This document shows positions 1-5,945 of a DNA stretch of 9,394 bases, one piece after another (within the stretch, counting starts at the first letter, position 1; the number at the start of each line of letters is the position of its first letter). The stretch is taken from NCBI GenBank assembly GCA_902489965.1, contig CABUCA010000070.1, positions 1 through 9,394 of the forward strand. Direction: 5' to 3'. Position numbers and translations under genes: made by a program. The notes beneath the pieces were generated by a model. That model saw only the letters and a list, made by a program, of their open reading frames with translations, was not told where the DNA came from and searched no databases. Source of the DNA: an uncultured Collinsella sp. (GTDB lineage: Bacteria; Actinomycetota; Coriobacteriia; Coriobacteriales; Coriobacteriaceae).

Positions 1-390
1 GCCAAGATGATCGGCGTCGAGCCACTCGTCGACAATCATCTTGGCGAGCTCGGAGCCCACGACGCGGGCGCCAAAGGCGAGCACGTTGGTGTTGTTGTGC
101 ATGCGGGAGAGCTTGGCGCTGAAGGGCTCGGAGCACACGACGGCGCGTACGCCCTCGACCTTGTTGGCAGCCAGGCTAATCCCGACGCCGGTGCCGCAGA
201 TCAGGATGCCCAGGTCGACTTCGCCGTTGGCAACGGCCTTACCAACCTTGTAGCCGGCGATGGGGTAGTCAAAGCTCTCGGAGGTGTCGGTGCCAAAGTT
301 CACGACCTCGCAGCCGCGCTCCTTCAGGTGCTCGGAGATGATGTTCTTGAGCTCGACGGCGGCGTGGTCGTTACCGATACCGATCTTCAT
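1..390 (-). CDS. rpiB: Ribose-5-phosphate isomerase B (3' end cut by window edge)
   Basis: RpiB interconverts ribose 5-phosphate and ribulose 5-phosphate in the cytosolic pentose phosphate pathway. The 130 visible residues read colinearly with the RpiB/LacAB family. Residues D8-H9 sit in the N-terminal GNDHAA motif. The catalytic cysteine is C65 in LICGTGVGIS. The segment VVCSEPFSAKLSRMHNNTN carries H98, and it is followed by NVLAFGARVVG. These match the positions of the E. coli active-site Cys and His. The family is usually about 140-150 residues, so only the C-terminal tail lies outside the window. The ATG start is preceded on the minus strand by a GAGAGG ribosome binding site. The gene is transcribed divergently from the cysteine desulfidase. 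The assignment is firm; allose- or galactose-6-phosphate isomerase activity of the same fold cannot be fully excluded. Confidence 0.95.
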   Translation of the reverse strand, partial: MKIGIGNDHAAVELKNIISEHLKERGCEVVNFGTDTSESFDYPIAGYKVGKAVANGEVDLGILICGTGVGISLAANKVEGVRAVVCSEPFSAKLSRMHNNTNVLAFGARVVGSELAKMIVDEWLDADHLG

Positions 391-451
391 GGATGGTTCC
401 TCTCTGGTCTGTGCGGCGCAAATGCTAAAGGTGTTTACCGCGTTCGACTGC

Positions 452-457
452 ATGATA
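452..457 (-). promoter_or_regulatory. Candidate -10 box for rpiB
   Basis: Read on the minus strand this is TATCAT, a 5/6 match to the sigma-70 -10 consensus, about 60 bases upstream of the rpiB start. No good -35 box lies 16-18 bases further upstream; the nearest TTGACC (minus strand, 492-497) is too far for this -10. Tentative. Confidence 0.3.
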
Positions 458-472
458 GCGCGACTTTTGCGT

Positions 473-491
473 AAACGCTCGGGCGTTTTTT
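473..491 (+). promoter_or_regulatory. Terminator-like hairpin in divergent intergenic region
   Basis: AAACGC, loop TCGG, then GCGTTT run into an uninterrupted T run on the plus strand. The stem is only 6 bp, so it would be a weak terminator or attenuator. The AAACGC half also belongs to a family of similar short elements here: GCTAAAGGTGTTTA at 423-436, GTAAACGCT at 471-479 and TCAAACGCTTTAGC at 494-507. The last two carry the AAACG core typical of LacI-family operators. Operator function is inferred only. Confidence 0.3.
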
Positions 492-512
492 GGTCAAACG
501 CTTTAGCAGGCA

Positions 513-547
513 ACAAGACTGACTTCTTGTGAATGAATGTCGTCAGT
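513..547. repeat. Overlapping short inverted repeats, possible operator
   Basis: ACAAGA (513-518) and TCTTGT (525-530) form an inverted repeat with a 6-base spacer. ACTGAC (518-523) and GTCAGT (542-547) form a second, overlapping one. Such overlapping palindromes between divergent genes are typical of regulator-binding regions, but no specific regulator can be named. Confidence 0.3.
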
Positions 548-567
548 TTGCGCTTGAGCGCCGTCTG

Positions 568-590
568 CCGGAACCATGGTTGCGGTTTTT
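568..590 (+). promoter_or_regulatory. Terminator-like hairpin upstream of cysteine desulfidase
   Basis: CCG-G-AAC, loop CATG, GTT-G-CGG followed by TTTTT. The stem has 6 pairs plus one G-G mismatch and contains the perfect 10-bp palindrome AACCATGGTT (572-581). It could attenuate transcription of the downstream gene if a promoter lies upstream, or it could be a protein-binding palindrome. No convincing -35/-10 pair was found to decide this. Confidence 0.3.
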
Positions 591-624
591 GATGCATTGT
601 TATCAAATAAAGGAGCTAACTATT

Positions 625-684
625 ATGAGAGCCCAGCCCGTTATGCAAGCAGGAGATACCTATGCCTACCGATTCCATCCGTGA
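625..684 (+). CDS. Possible 19-codon upstream ORF / leader peptide
   Basis: An ATG lies 9 bases after a strong AAGGAG ribosome binding site (610-615). It opens a short frame, MRAQPVMQAGDTYAYRFHP, that stops at TGA 682-684. It overlaps the first 23 bases of the cysteine desulfidase gene in another frame. The desulfidase has its own AGGAG (651-655) inside this small frame. This arrangement would allow translational coupling or leader-type control. The peptide has no cysteine or run of regulatory codons, so classical amino-acid attenuation is not suggested. It may simply be chance. Ribosome profiling or conservation of the reading frame would decide. Confidence 0.35.
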   Translation: MRAQPVMQAGDTYAYRFHP

Positions 685-1981
685 TGCCGCGTTTTGCGAT
701 GTTTTGAACCGCGAACTTGTCTGCGCGCTCGGCTGTACCGAGCCCATTGCCGTTGCCTATGCAGCGGCACTGGCGAGCCAGACGCTCGGTTGCGAGCCCG
801 ATCATATGGATGTTGCCTGCTCGGGCAACATCATCAAGAACGTCAAGAGCGTGACCGTGCCCAACTCGGGCGGTATGCACGGTATTGAGGCCGCGGCCGT
901 GCTGGGTGCCGTGGGCGGCGACGCTAAGAGCGCGCTCGAGGTGCTCGAGAGCGTTAACGATGAAGACCGCGCTCGCGTGGCCGAGCTCCTCGCCGACGCC
1001 GGCTACTGCGATGTGTCGCTTGTCGAGGGTGTGCCCAACCTCTACATCAAGGTGACTGCGACGGCCGGGGGCCATACCGCGGTCGTCGAGATTACCGATC
1101 ACCACACTAATGTCACGTGCCATACGCTCGATGGTATTCCGGTATGCGGCAAGTCAGCGGGGGAGTGTGCCGCCTGCGCCGAGCGCGTGGTGGCCGAGCG
1201 TGCGGCAGATAACGCCGATACCCCTATGAGCGTTGAGTCCATCATCGACTTTATCGAGGACGGTGACATTGAGGACGCCCGCGCTGCCGTTGAGCGTCAG
1301 ATTGAGCTGAATGGCGCGATCAGTGCCGAGGGCCTTGCGCACGCTTGGGGCGCCGAGGTGGGTCGTACACTGTTGGGCGCTCGTGCCGATGACGTCGCTT
1401 GCCGTGCCCGTGCCCGTGCGGCCGCCGGGTCCGACGCCCGCATGAACGGTTGCGCGCTGCCGGTCGCCATTGTGTGCGGCTCGGGCAATCAGGGCATTAC
1501 CTGCGCATTGCCCGTCATGGAGTATGCCGAGTACCTGCGTTGCGACCACGAGCGCCTGGTGCGCGCCGTGATGCTGTCCGATCTTATCGCCGTGCATATC
1601 AAGAGCTATATTGGTGCGCTCTCGGCGTTTTGCGGTGCTATTTGCGCTGCGTGCGGCGCCGGCGCTGCGATTACCTGGCTGTGCGGTGGCACGCGCGAAC
1701 AGATTGGCGCGACGGTCTCGAATACGCTTGGCAACGTGGGCGGCATCGTGTGCGACGGCGCCAAGGCGAGCTGTGCCGCCAAGATCTCGGCTGCCGTCGA
1801 TGCGGCGATTCTGGGCCACGATATGGCCATGCAAGGCCGCGGCTTCCGCGCCGGCGAGGGCCTGATCCAAGATACCGTTGAGCAGACGATCGCCAGTATG
1901 GGCTACGTAGGCCGCGTGGGCATGAAGGACACCGACGTCGAGATCCTCAACATCATGATCGGCAAAACCCAGGTGTGCTAG
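662..1981 (+). CDS. cyuA: L-cysteine desulfidase, CyuA/YhaM (UPF0597) family
   Basis: This enzyme family splits L-cysteine into sulfide, ammonia and pyruvate with a [4Fe-4S] cluster, without PLP. It is related to the alpha domain of Fe-S L-serine dehydratases. The 439-residue protein has the usual family length (E. coli YhaM is about 436). Visible signatures are the N-terminal ALGCTEPIA with C25, the central GSGNQGI loop near residue 277, SDLIAVHIKSYIG, and GNVGGIVCDGAK with C364. C25, C324 and C364 have the same spacing as the cluster cysteines of archaeal CdsB (Cys25, 282 and 322, 40 apart for the last pair); this mapping is inferred. The ATG at 662 follows AGGAG at 651-655. The gene ends inside a hairpin at 1981. 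It is divergent from rpiB and convergent with the HAD gene. L-serine deaminase activity is a possible side or alternative function. Confidence 0.88.
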   Translation: MPTDSIRDAAFCDVLNRELVCALGCTEPIAVAYAAALASQTLGCEPDHMDVACSGNIIKNVKSVTVPNSGGMHGIEAAAVLGAVGGDAKSALEVLESVNDEDRARVAELLADAGYCDVSLVEGVPNLYIKVTATAGGHTAVVEITDHHTNVTCHTLDGIPVCGKSAGECAACAERVVAERAADNADTPMSVESIIDFIEDGDIEDARAAVERQIELNGAISAEGLAHAWGAEVGRTLLGARADDVACRARARAAAGSDARMNGCALPVAIVCGSGNQGITCALPVMEYAEYLRCDHERLVRAVMLSDLIAVHIKSYIGALSAFCGAICAACGAGAAITWLCGGTREQIGATVSNTLGNVGGIVCDGAKASCAAKISAAVDAAILGHDMAMQGRGFRAGEGLIQDTVEQTIASMGYVGRVGMKDTDVEILNIMIGKTQVC

Positions 1982-2008
1982 TTACGCGGTTTTACCAAAC
2001 CGCGTAAC
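1981..2008. repeat. Perfect 12-bp hairpin at the desulfidase stop codon
   Basis: GTTACGCGGTTT, loop TACC, AAACCGCGTAAC. The first base is the last base of the TAG stop codon. The stem is perfect, but no T run follows, so it is not a classical intrinsic terminator. It may stabilise the mRNA 3' end or act with the palindrome just downstream. Confidence 0.8.
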
Positions 2009-2020
2009 CAGTTGACGCTG

Positions 2021-2120
2021 CAAACGTCCCTAAGCGGCAATCTGCCTTTCAATCGGCGGGCATGGCCAGAAGGCCTATGCCCTCCTCTTTCAAGGCACAT
2101 TGCTCGCTTAGGGACGTTTT
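2021..2120. repeat. About 100-bp palindromic element (REP/MITE-like) between convergent genes
   Basis: The outer arms AAACGTCCCTAAGCG (2022-2036) and CGCTTAGGGACGTTT (2105-2119) are perfect complements over 15 bp. Pairing continues inward through GCAAT and TGCCTT with one bulge and one mismatch, giving arms of about 27 bp. The centre holds a second hairpin, GGGCATGGCC, loop AGAA, GGCCTATGCCC, with one bulge. The element sits in a convergent intergenic gap, a usual site for REP/BIME-type repeats or non-autonomous mobile elements. No obvious target-site duplication or transposase is visible. There is no T run, so terminator function is uncertain. Copy number in the genome is unknown from this window. 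Confidence 0.75.
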
Positions 2121-2170
2121 CGCTGACTTATGCTCAACCTGCGGCGCTATTTTGTTTGGAGCGAGAGGTC

Positions 2171-2929
2171 CTAGGACAGTTCGTCGGCTATTTGGTGCTC
2201 GTAGAAGGCTTCTACTACGGCGTTGAATTCGCGGGCGAAGTCTTCCATGGTTCCGCGCCAGGTGGCTCGGCTGGGCTTGCCTTGGCCCACAAAGGCGGTT
2301 TGGATGCCGCAATCGGGGGACGGGAAGTCGCGCTTGGGATCGTTGCCCACCATAAGGACCTCGTGCGGCTCGAGCCCCATCACCTGAAGCTGCTCTAGAT
2401 AGTAGGTGGCATCGGGCTTGCAGCGGGTGGTGTTTCCCATGTGCGTGACGAGCTCAAAGGGAGCGTCGGCCAGGTCGCCCCAACCCATGCGGCACTCGAT
2501 GGCCCCCTGGGGAAAGCTGGGGTTGGTAAAGAGCGCACAACGCAGCCCTGCGTCCTGTACGGCCTGGAGCGCGGCGTGTGCGCCCGGCATGGCGTGGGCG
2601 TTAATGACATCGTCGTTCTTGTACGGAAGAACTTCGCGGTCATAGTAGGTAAACGCCTCGTAGATGAGGGGATCGGAGAGGCGGATCCCGCATCGGCGCT
2701 CGACCTCTTCTTGGTAAAACTCAAGATTGGTGCGGTTGTCCGTGCCGCTGCGGCGATTGGCGTTGAGGTCGACCAGGATGGTGCCGAGGCGTGCCATCGT
2801 GCCACCGCGGCTGCGGCGCCCGATATCCGCGAGCATCGAAGAGACATCCTTAAAATAGCGAAGGATGAACGCGTTGAGGTTGATGCTAAGAAGCGTTTCG
2901 TCCATATCGAAAACGACTGCTTTGAGCAC
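2171..2929 (-). CDS. HAD-superfamily hydrolase
   Basis: A predicted cytosolic phosphatase of the haloacid dehalogenase superfamily; the substrate cannot be told from sequence. All four HAD motifs are present, numbered from the GTG start at 2929: motif I VVFDMDETLL with nucleophile D8 and D10; motif II FTNPS with T135; motif III K171 in RCKPDATYY; motif IV VGNDPKRD with D197 and D201. Residues from about 15 to 115 between motifs I and II form a helical C1-type cap. GTG at 2929 is preferred because AAAGG lies 7 bases upstream and the HAD domain begins at once, giving 252 residues. The frame stays open up to an ATG at 3100 (309 residues). That extension has no recognisable domain and overlaps the likely rpsA promoter. 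It is divergent from rpsA and has no operon partner in view. Confidence 0.85.
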   Translation of the reverse strand: MLKAVVFDMDETLLSINLNAFILRYFKDVSSMLADIGRRSRGGTMARLGTILVDLNANRRSGTDNRTNLEFYQEEVERRCGIRLSDPLIYEAFTYYDREVLPYKNDDVINAHAMPGAHAALQAVQDAGLRCALFTNPSFPQGAIECRMGWGDLADAPFELVTHMGNTTRCKPDATYYLEQLQVMGLEPHEVLMVGNDPKRDFPSPDCGIQTAFVGQGKPSRATWRGTMEDFAREFNAVVEAFYEHQIADELS

Positions 2930-3084
2930 GCGGGCACCTTTCTCGTAAATTTGATCTAGAGTCGTTGGCTCCGGATACTTTACCCCAAAGCCAAATGCCT
3001 TGCTGGTTATCGTCAAGTTGCGGATACGTGTGTTCATAAGATTACGAAAAAGTCTCCACACGAGTAAAAAATCGCAGTTCACGC

Positions 3085-3113
3085 TTGAAATCGAACTCAT
3101 TTCCCCGTAACCT
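3085..3113 (+). promoter_or_regulatory. Candidate rpsA promoter
   Basis: TTGAAA (3085-3090) and TAACCT (3108-3113) are spaced by 17 bases and would start transcription near 3120, giving a leader of about 125 nt before rpsA. The -35 is good (5/6) and the -10 is weak (3/6). Only a start-site map could confirm it. Confidence 0.35.
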
Positions 3114-3201
3114 ATACGAACGTGATTGCATAAGCGTCACATTAGTATCTGTCGGCTCCCGAGTGTTCCTAAACGTTGTGTGCTTGTCGCACCCTTCTGT
3201 A

Positions 3202-3240
3202 GGTCCTAGCAATCGGGGCCCCGTAGTTCGAAAGGGGTCC
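3202..3240 (+). promoter_or_regulatory. rpsA leader hairpin covering the ribosome binding site
   Basis: GGGCCCC (3216-3222) can pair with GGGGTCC (3234-3240), a 7-bp stem with one G-U pair and an 11-base loop. The 3' strand contains the AAAGGGG ribosome binding site of rpsA. Upstream GGTCC (3202-3206) can instead pair with GGGCC (3216-3220), which would free the site. Two mutually exclusive folds suggest translational control, as expected for ribosomal protein S1, which represses its own mRNA in E. coli. The fold seen here is inferred by eye. Confidence 0.4.
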
Positions 3241-3244
3241 ACCT

Positions 3245-4411
3245 TTGAGTGAGATTCAGAACTCGTCCATTTTCTCTCTTGACGATGTCAACGAGGAGGA
3301 GATGAACAACCTCATCGACGGTACGATTACCGACTTTGATGAGGGCGATCTCGTTAACGGCACTGTCGTTAAGATCGAGCATGACGAGGTGCTCGTTGAC
3401 ATCGGATTCAAGTCCGAGGGCGTTATCCCGGTCCGCGAGCTGTCCATCCGCAAGGACGCTAACCCTGCAGACATCGTTGCACTCGGTGATCCCATCGAGG
3501 CTCTGGTTCTCCAGAAGGAGGACAAGGACGGTCGTCTGGTCCTGTCCAAGAAGCGTGCCGAGTACGAGCGTGCTTGGAACCGCATCGAGGAGAAGTTCAA
3601 CTCCGGCGAGAACGTCGAGGGCGAGGTTATCGAGGTTGTCAAGGGCGGCCTGATCCTCGACATCGGCCTGCGTGGCTTCCTGCCCGCTTCCCTCGTCGAC
3701 CTCCGTCGTGTCAAGGACCTCACCTCCTACATGGGCACCCGCATCGAGGCTCGCGTCATCGAGATGGACCGCAACCGCAACAACGTCGTCCTCTCCCGTC
3801 GCGTCGTGCTCGAGGAGTCCCGTAAGGCCGAGCGCTCCGAGATTCTGTCCAAGCTCAAGTCTGGCATGCGTCTCCAGGGCACCGTTTCCTCCATCGTCGA
3901 CTTCGGCGCCTTCGTCGACCTCGGCGGTATCGACGGCCTCATCCACATCTCCGAGCTCTCCTGGAACCACGTCAACCATCCTTCCGAGGTTGTCAAGGTC
4001 GGCCAGGAGGTCGAGGTCGAGGTTCTCGACGTCGATCTCAACCGCGAGCGCATCTCCCTGGGTCTCAAGCAGACCACCGAGGATCCGTGGCGTGCACTGG
4101 TCAAGAAGTACCCCGTCGGCGCTATCGTCGAGGGCACTGTGACCAAGCTTGTCCCGTTCGGCGCTTTCGTCGACCTGGGCGAGGGCATCGAGGGCCTGGT
4201 GCACATTTCCGAGATGGCCAACAAGCACGTCGATCAGCCTTCTCAGGTCACCCACGTGGGCGACAAGGTTCAGGTCAAGGTCATGGAGATCGACCTCGAC
4301 CGTCGTCGTATCTCCCTGTCCATGAAGTCCGCTGCTGAGACTCTGGGCGTCGAGATCGAGGTTACCCCGCTTCCTTCCGAGAAGAAGGACGAGGAGACCG
4401 ACGCCGAGTAA
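3245..4411 (+). CDS. rpsA: 30S ribosomal protein S1, four-domain form
   Basis: S1 binds mRNA and helps it load onto the 30S subunit. The 388-residue protein has four S1 (OB-fold) RNA-binding domains at about 33-103, 121-187, 207-275 and 292-361, then an acidic tail (EKKDEETDAE). Domains 3 and 4 carry the classic FGAFVDLG and GLVHISE / GLIHISE signatures. E. coli S1 has six domains and 557 residues; shorter four-domain forms are usual in Gram-positives and actinobacteria. The start is TTG at 3245, seven bases after the AAAGGGG ribosome binding site. The next in-frame ATG would remove the first 19 residues. Codon use is strongly biased to C-ending codons (ATC, GTC, CTC, CGT/CGC), more than in neighbouring genes, which fits very high expression. 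The gene is followed directly by a strong terminator, so it appears monocistronic. Confidence 0.95.
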   Translation: MSEIQNSSIFSLDDVNEEEMNNLIDGTITDFDEGDLVNGTVVKIEHDEVLVDIGFKSEGVIPVRELSIRKDANPADIVALGDPIEALVLQKEDKDGRLVLSKKRAEYERAWNRIEEKFNSGENVEGEVIEVVKGGLILDIGLRGFLPASLVDLRRVKDLTSYMGTRIEARVIEMDRNRNNVVLSRRVVLEESRKAERSEILSKLKSGMRLQGTVSSIVDFGAFVDLGGIDGLIHISELSWNHVNHPSEVVKVGQEVEVEVLDVDLNRERISLGLKQTTEDPWRALVKKYPVGAIVEGTVTKLVPFGAFVDLGEGIEGLVHISEMANKHVDQPSQVTHVGDKVQVKVMEIDLDRRRISLSMKSAAETLGVEIEVTPLPSEKKDEETDAE

Positions 4412-4437
4412 ATCGGTTTGACGATCACTTGTTTTAA

Positions 4438-4469
4438 GGGATCCGTCCGTAATGGACGGGTCCCTTTTT
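4438..4469 (+). terminator. Intrinsic terminator of rpsA
   Basis: GGGATCCGTCC, loop GTAAT, GGACGGGTCCC, then TTTTT. The 11-bp stem has one T-G wobble, extended by an AA/TT pair at the base. It starts 26 bases after the rpsA stop codon. Confidence 0.92.
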
Positions 4470-4712
4470 GCTTTTGCTGCCGAGATGTGCGATGCTGCCC
4501 GTGCGTAATGCTGCCCGGGCTGTCCATAGGCTATTGGGTTGTCGGTGCGTGAAAAATGCCGACATCCCGCCTCGGGGAGGAGGCGGGAACACACCGAGTA
4601 GACGGAGGGGTGCGGAGCGCGGTCGCGTCTCGACTGACGACGTTGCCCATCGACAGGACCATTGTAACGCATGGCGGTTCTTGGTTTATCGTGTCGAGCG
4701 TTTGCGTTGTGC
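4470..4712. other. Noncoding stretch with competing hairpins between rpsA and rnpB
   Basis: No credible gene is seen here. A near-tandem repeat holds GTGCG-ATGCTGCCC at 4487-4500 and GTGCG-TA-ATGCTGCCC at 4501-4516. Further on, GGGTTGTCGG (4536-4545) can pair with CCGACATCCC (4559-4568) with one mismatch. TCCCGCCTC (4565-4573) can pair perfectly with GAGGCGGGA (4580-4588). The two stems share bases 4565-4568 and so exclude each other when fully formed. No known riboswitch core (T-box, SAM, cobalamin) was recognised. It could be an unassigned structured RNA or just GC-rich spacer. Confidence 0.4.
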
Positions 4713-4741
4713 CATTGCCTGCGGCAACGGTGTGTTACACT
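4713..4741 (+). promoter_or_regulatory. rnpB promoter with extended -10
   Basis: TACACT (4736-4741) preceded by TGT gives an extended -10 (TGnTACACT). A weak -35 lies at 4713-4720 (CATTGC or TTGCCT, 17- or 15-base spacer). Start of transcription is predicted near 4748-4753, agreeing with the 5' end of the RNase P RNA deduced from its P1 helix. Confidence 0.6.
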
Positions 4742-4751
4742 CTTGCACTGC

Positions 4752-5108
4752 TGAGTGGGCCAGACGGTCGCGCGATGTGCTGCTTGCAGTACGCGTGAGG
4801 AAAGTCCGGGCTCCAGAGGGCGGGATGCCGGCTAACGGCCGGGCGGAGTGATCCGACGGAAAGCGCCGCAGAAAAGAAGACTCCCACCTGCGCCGCAAGG
4901 CGTAAAGGGAAAAGCTGAAACGGTGGTGTAAGAGACCACCAGCGTCGTGGCAACACGGCGGCTTGGCAAGCCCCATCCGGAGCAAGCGCGAATAGGAACG
5001 CTATGGGCCGGCCCGGTCCGCGTTCGGGTAGCGTGCGTGGAACTGCACGGTAACGTGCAGACAAGATAAATGACCGTTCACGACAGAACCCGGCTTACAG
5101 GCCCACTT
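4752..5108 (+). ncRNA. rnpB: RNase P RNA, bacterial type A
   Basis: Catalytic RNA of RNase P, which removes 5' leaders from tRNA precursors. The 5' conserved core GAGGAAAGTCCGGGCTCC starts at 4797. The middle has GGAAAAGCTGAAACGG and GTAAGAG as in other bacterial rnpB genes. CCATCCGGAGCAAG and AATAGG appear near 4974-4997. CGGGTAG near 5025 is likely the L15 loop that binds the tRNA CCA end. The 3' core GACAGAACCCGGCTTA lies at 5082-5097. The P1 helix pairs AGTGGGCC (4754-4761) with GGCCCACT (5100-5107), which sets the ends at about 4752 and 5108 to within a few bases. A T run (5113-5117) follows and with P1 probably forms the terminator. The length of about 357 nt is normal for the A type. 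Confidence 0.96.
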
Positions 5109-5123
5109 GGCATTTTTGTTACC

Positions 5124-5154
5124 CTGACAATCGATATGGTGTTTGCCGTATTAT
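5124..5154 (+). promoter_or_regulatory. Candidate yigZ promoter
   Basis: CTGACA (5124-5129) and TATTAT (5149-5154), each a 5/6 consensus match, with a 19-base spacer that is slightly long. Transcription would start near 5161, leaving a leader of about 37 nt. It lies just after the rnpB T run. Confidence 0.45.
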
Positions 5155-5197
5155 TGAGGCTGTTTGTTGCCGCGCTTAGTTTTGTTGAGGGGCTTTG

Positions 5198-5833
5198 TTG
5201 GACAGCTATTTTACTCTGCAATCGAATATTGAGGCTTCGGGCGAGTTTGTGGACCGCAAGAGCCGGTTTATTGCCCAGCTGGTCCATATTGAGTCCGAGG
5301 ACGAGGCGAATGCCTTTATCGAGATGGTTCGCAAGCGTCATTACGACGCTCGGCACAATGTTCCCGCGTGGATTTTAGTCGATGGACGCGAGCGCCAGAG
5401 CGATGATGGTGAGCCGAGCCGCACGAGCGGTATGCCGACGCTCGAGGTGCTGCGCGGCGCGGGGCTCAAAAATGTTTGCTGCGTGGTGACGCGCTATTTT
5501 GGTGGCACGCTGTTAGGGCCCGGTGGCTTGGTGCGCGCCTATACCGCGGCGACGCAGACGGCGGTGGCCGCGGCTCAGGAGGCCGGGCAGATCGTCGAGA
5601 TGACGAGTGTCGTGCCTGTTGACGTGCATGTGGCCTATCCGCAGTATGAGCAAGTGCTTCATTTGGCGCAGGATTCGGGTGCCAAGGTTTCGGATACCGA
5701 TTTCGCGGATACCGTGACGATTCATTTGGTGTTCAAAGCGGGGGAGCAGGAGCCGTTTTGCGCTAAGATGCGCGAGCTTATGGCGGGGCGCGAGGAGATT
5801 GAGGTCGGCGCTCCCGAATTTGCCGAGTTTTAA
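5198..5833 (+). CDS. yigZ: YigZ/IMPACT family protein (UPF0029)
   Basis: Bacterial member of the YigZ/IMPACT family, with an N-terminal domain of the ribosomal-S5-domain-2-like fold and a C-terminal ferredoxin-like UPF0029 domain. The eukaryotic relative IMPACT acts on translation control through GCN1/GCN2; the bacterial role is not settled. Signatures are RKSRFIA (residues 20-26), DDGEPSRTSGMP (about 69-80) and VTRYFGGTLLGPGGLVRAY (about 97-115). The C-terminal domain covers about residues 135-205. Length is 211 residues, normal for the family. The start is one of two adjacent TTG codons, 5195 or 5198. I prefer 5198 because GAGG (5187-5190) is then 7 bases away rather than 4. No ATG fits. 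The stop is followed eight bases later by a 45-bp repeat copy and then a terminator. Confidence 0.92.
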   Translation: MDSYFTLQSNIEASGEFVDRKSRFIAQLVHIESEDEANAFIEMVRKRHYDARHNVPAWILVDGRERQSDDGEPSRTSGMPTLEVLRGAGLKNVCCVVTRYFGGTLLGPGGLVRAYTAATQTAVAAAQEAGQIVEMTSVVPVDVHVAYPQYEQVLHLAQDSGAKVSDTDFADTVTIHLVFKAGEQEPFCAKMRELMAGREEIEVGAPEFAEF

Positions 5834-5840
5834 CGGCGAC

Positions 5841-5885
5841 GGCTCGACCCCCAGACCGCCTTTACCCTCACCGAGGGCTTTGGCG
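5841..5885 (+). repeat. Inverted repeat copy A: displaced fragment of the C_GCAxxG_C_C gene
   Basis: These 45 bases are identical to the minus strand of 6227-6271, the part of the cysteine-rich gene that encodes its residues 41-56 (GLDPQTAFTLTEGFGA). With a one-base gap the match runs on through CCGGC to 5891. The copy has plus-strand coding polarity, has no start codon and no flanking homology to the gene, and begins 8 bases after the yigZ stop. It cannot be a functional gene. Confidence 0.95.
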
Positions 5886-5932
5886 GCCGGCGTGCTTTTG
5901 GATGGATCCCAAGCGCGCCGGCCGTCGTTTTT
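5882..5932 (+). terminator. Intrinsic terminator of yigZ
   Basis: GGCGGCCGGCGTGCTT (5882-5897) pairs with AAGCGCGCCGGCCGTC (5911-5926), about 16 bp with two G-U pairs, loop of 13 bases, then G and TTTTT (5928-5932). Its left arm overlaps the last bases of the 45-bp repeat. It serves yigZ on the plus strand and lies just beyond the 3' end of the minus-strand cysteine-rich gene. Confidence 0.85.
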
Positions 5933-5945
5933 CTGTTGCTGCCGC

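Noticed and set aside
2930..3100. N-terminal extension of the HAD protein to ATG 3100
   Set aside because: The HAD fold begins at the GTG at 2929, which has its own ribosome binding site; the extra 57 residues match nothing and overlap the likely rpsA promoter.
4536..4640. T-box or other riboswitch upstream of rnpB
   Set aside because: The GAGTAGA-like segment is suggestive, but the T-box TGGNACC antiterminator bulge is missing and the downstream gene is rnpB, not an aminoacylation or amino-acid gene.
3206..4672. Long minus-strand open frame of 488 codons opposite rpsA
   Set aside because: It mirrors the strongly biased codons of rpsA, gives a low-complexity sequence rich in D, L and V, and runs through the rpsA terminator. 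rpsA is certain, so this is a shadow.
4468..4851. Plus-strand frames between rpsA and rnpB
   Set aside because: They run from the rpsA terminator into the RNase P RNA, have no ribosome binding site of note, and have an atypical composition.
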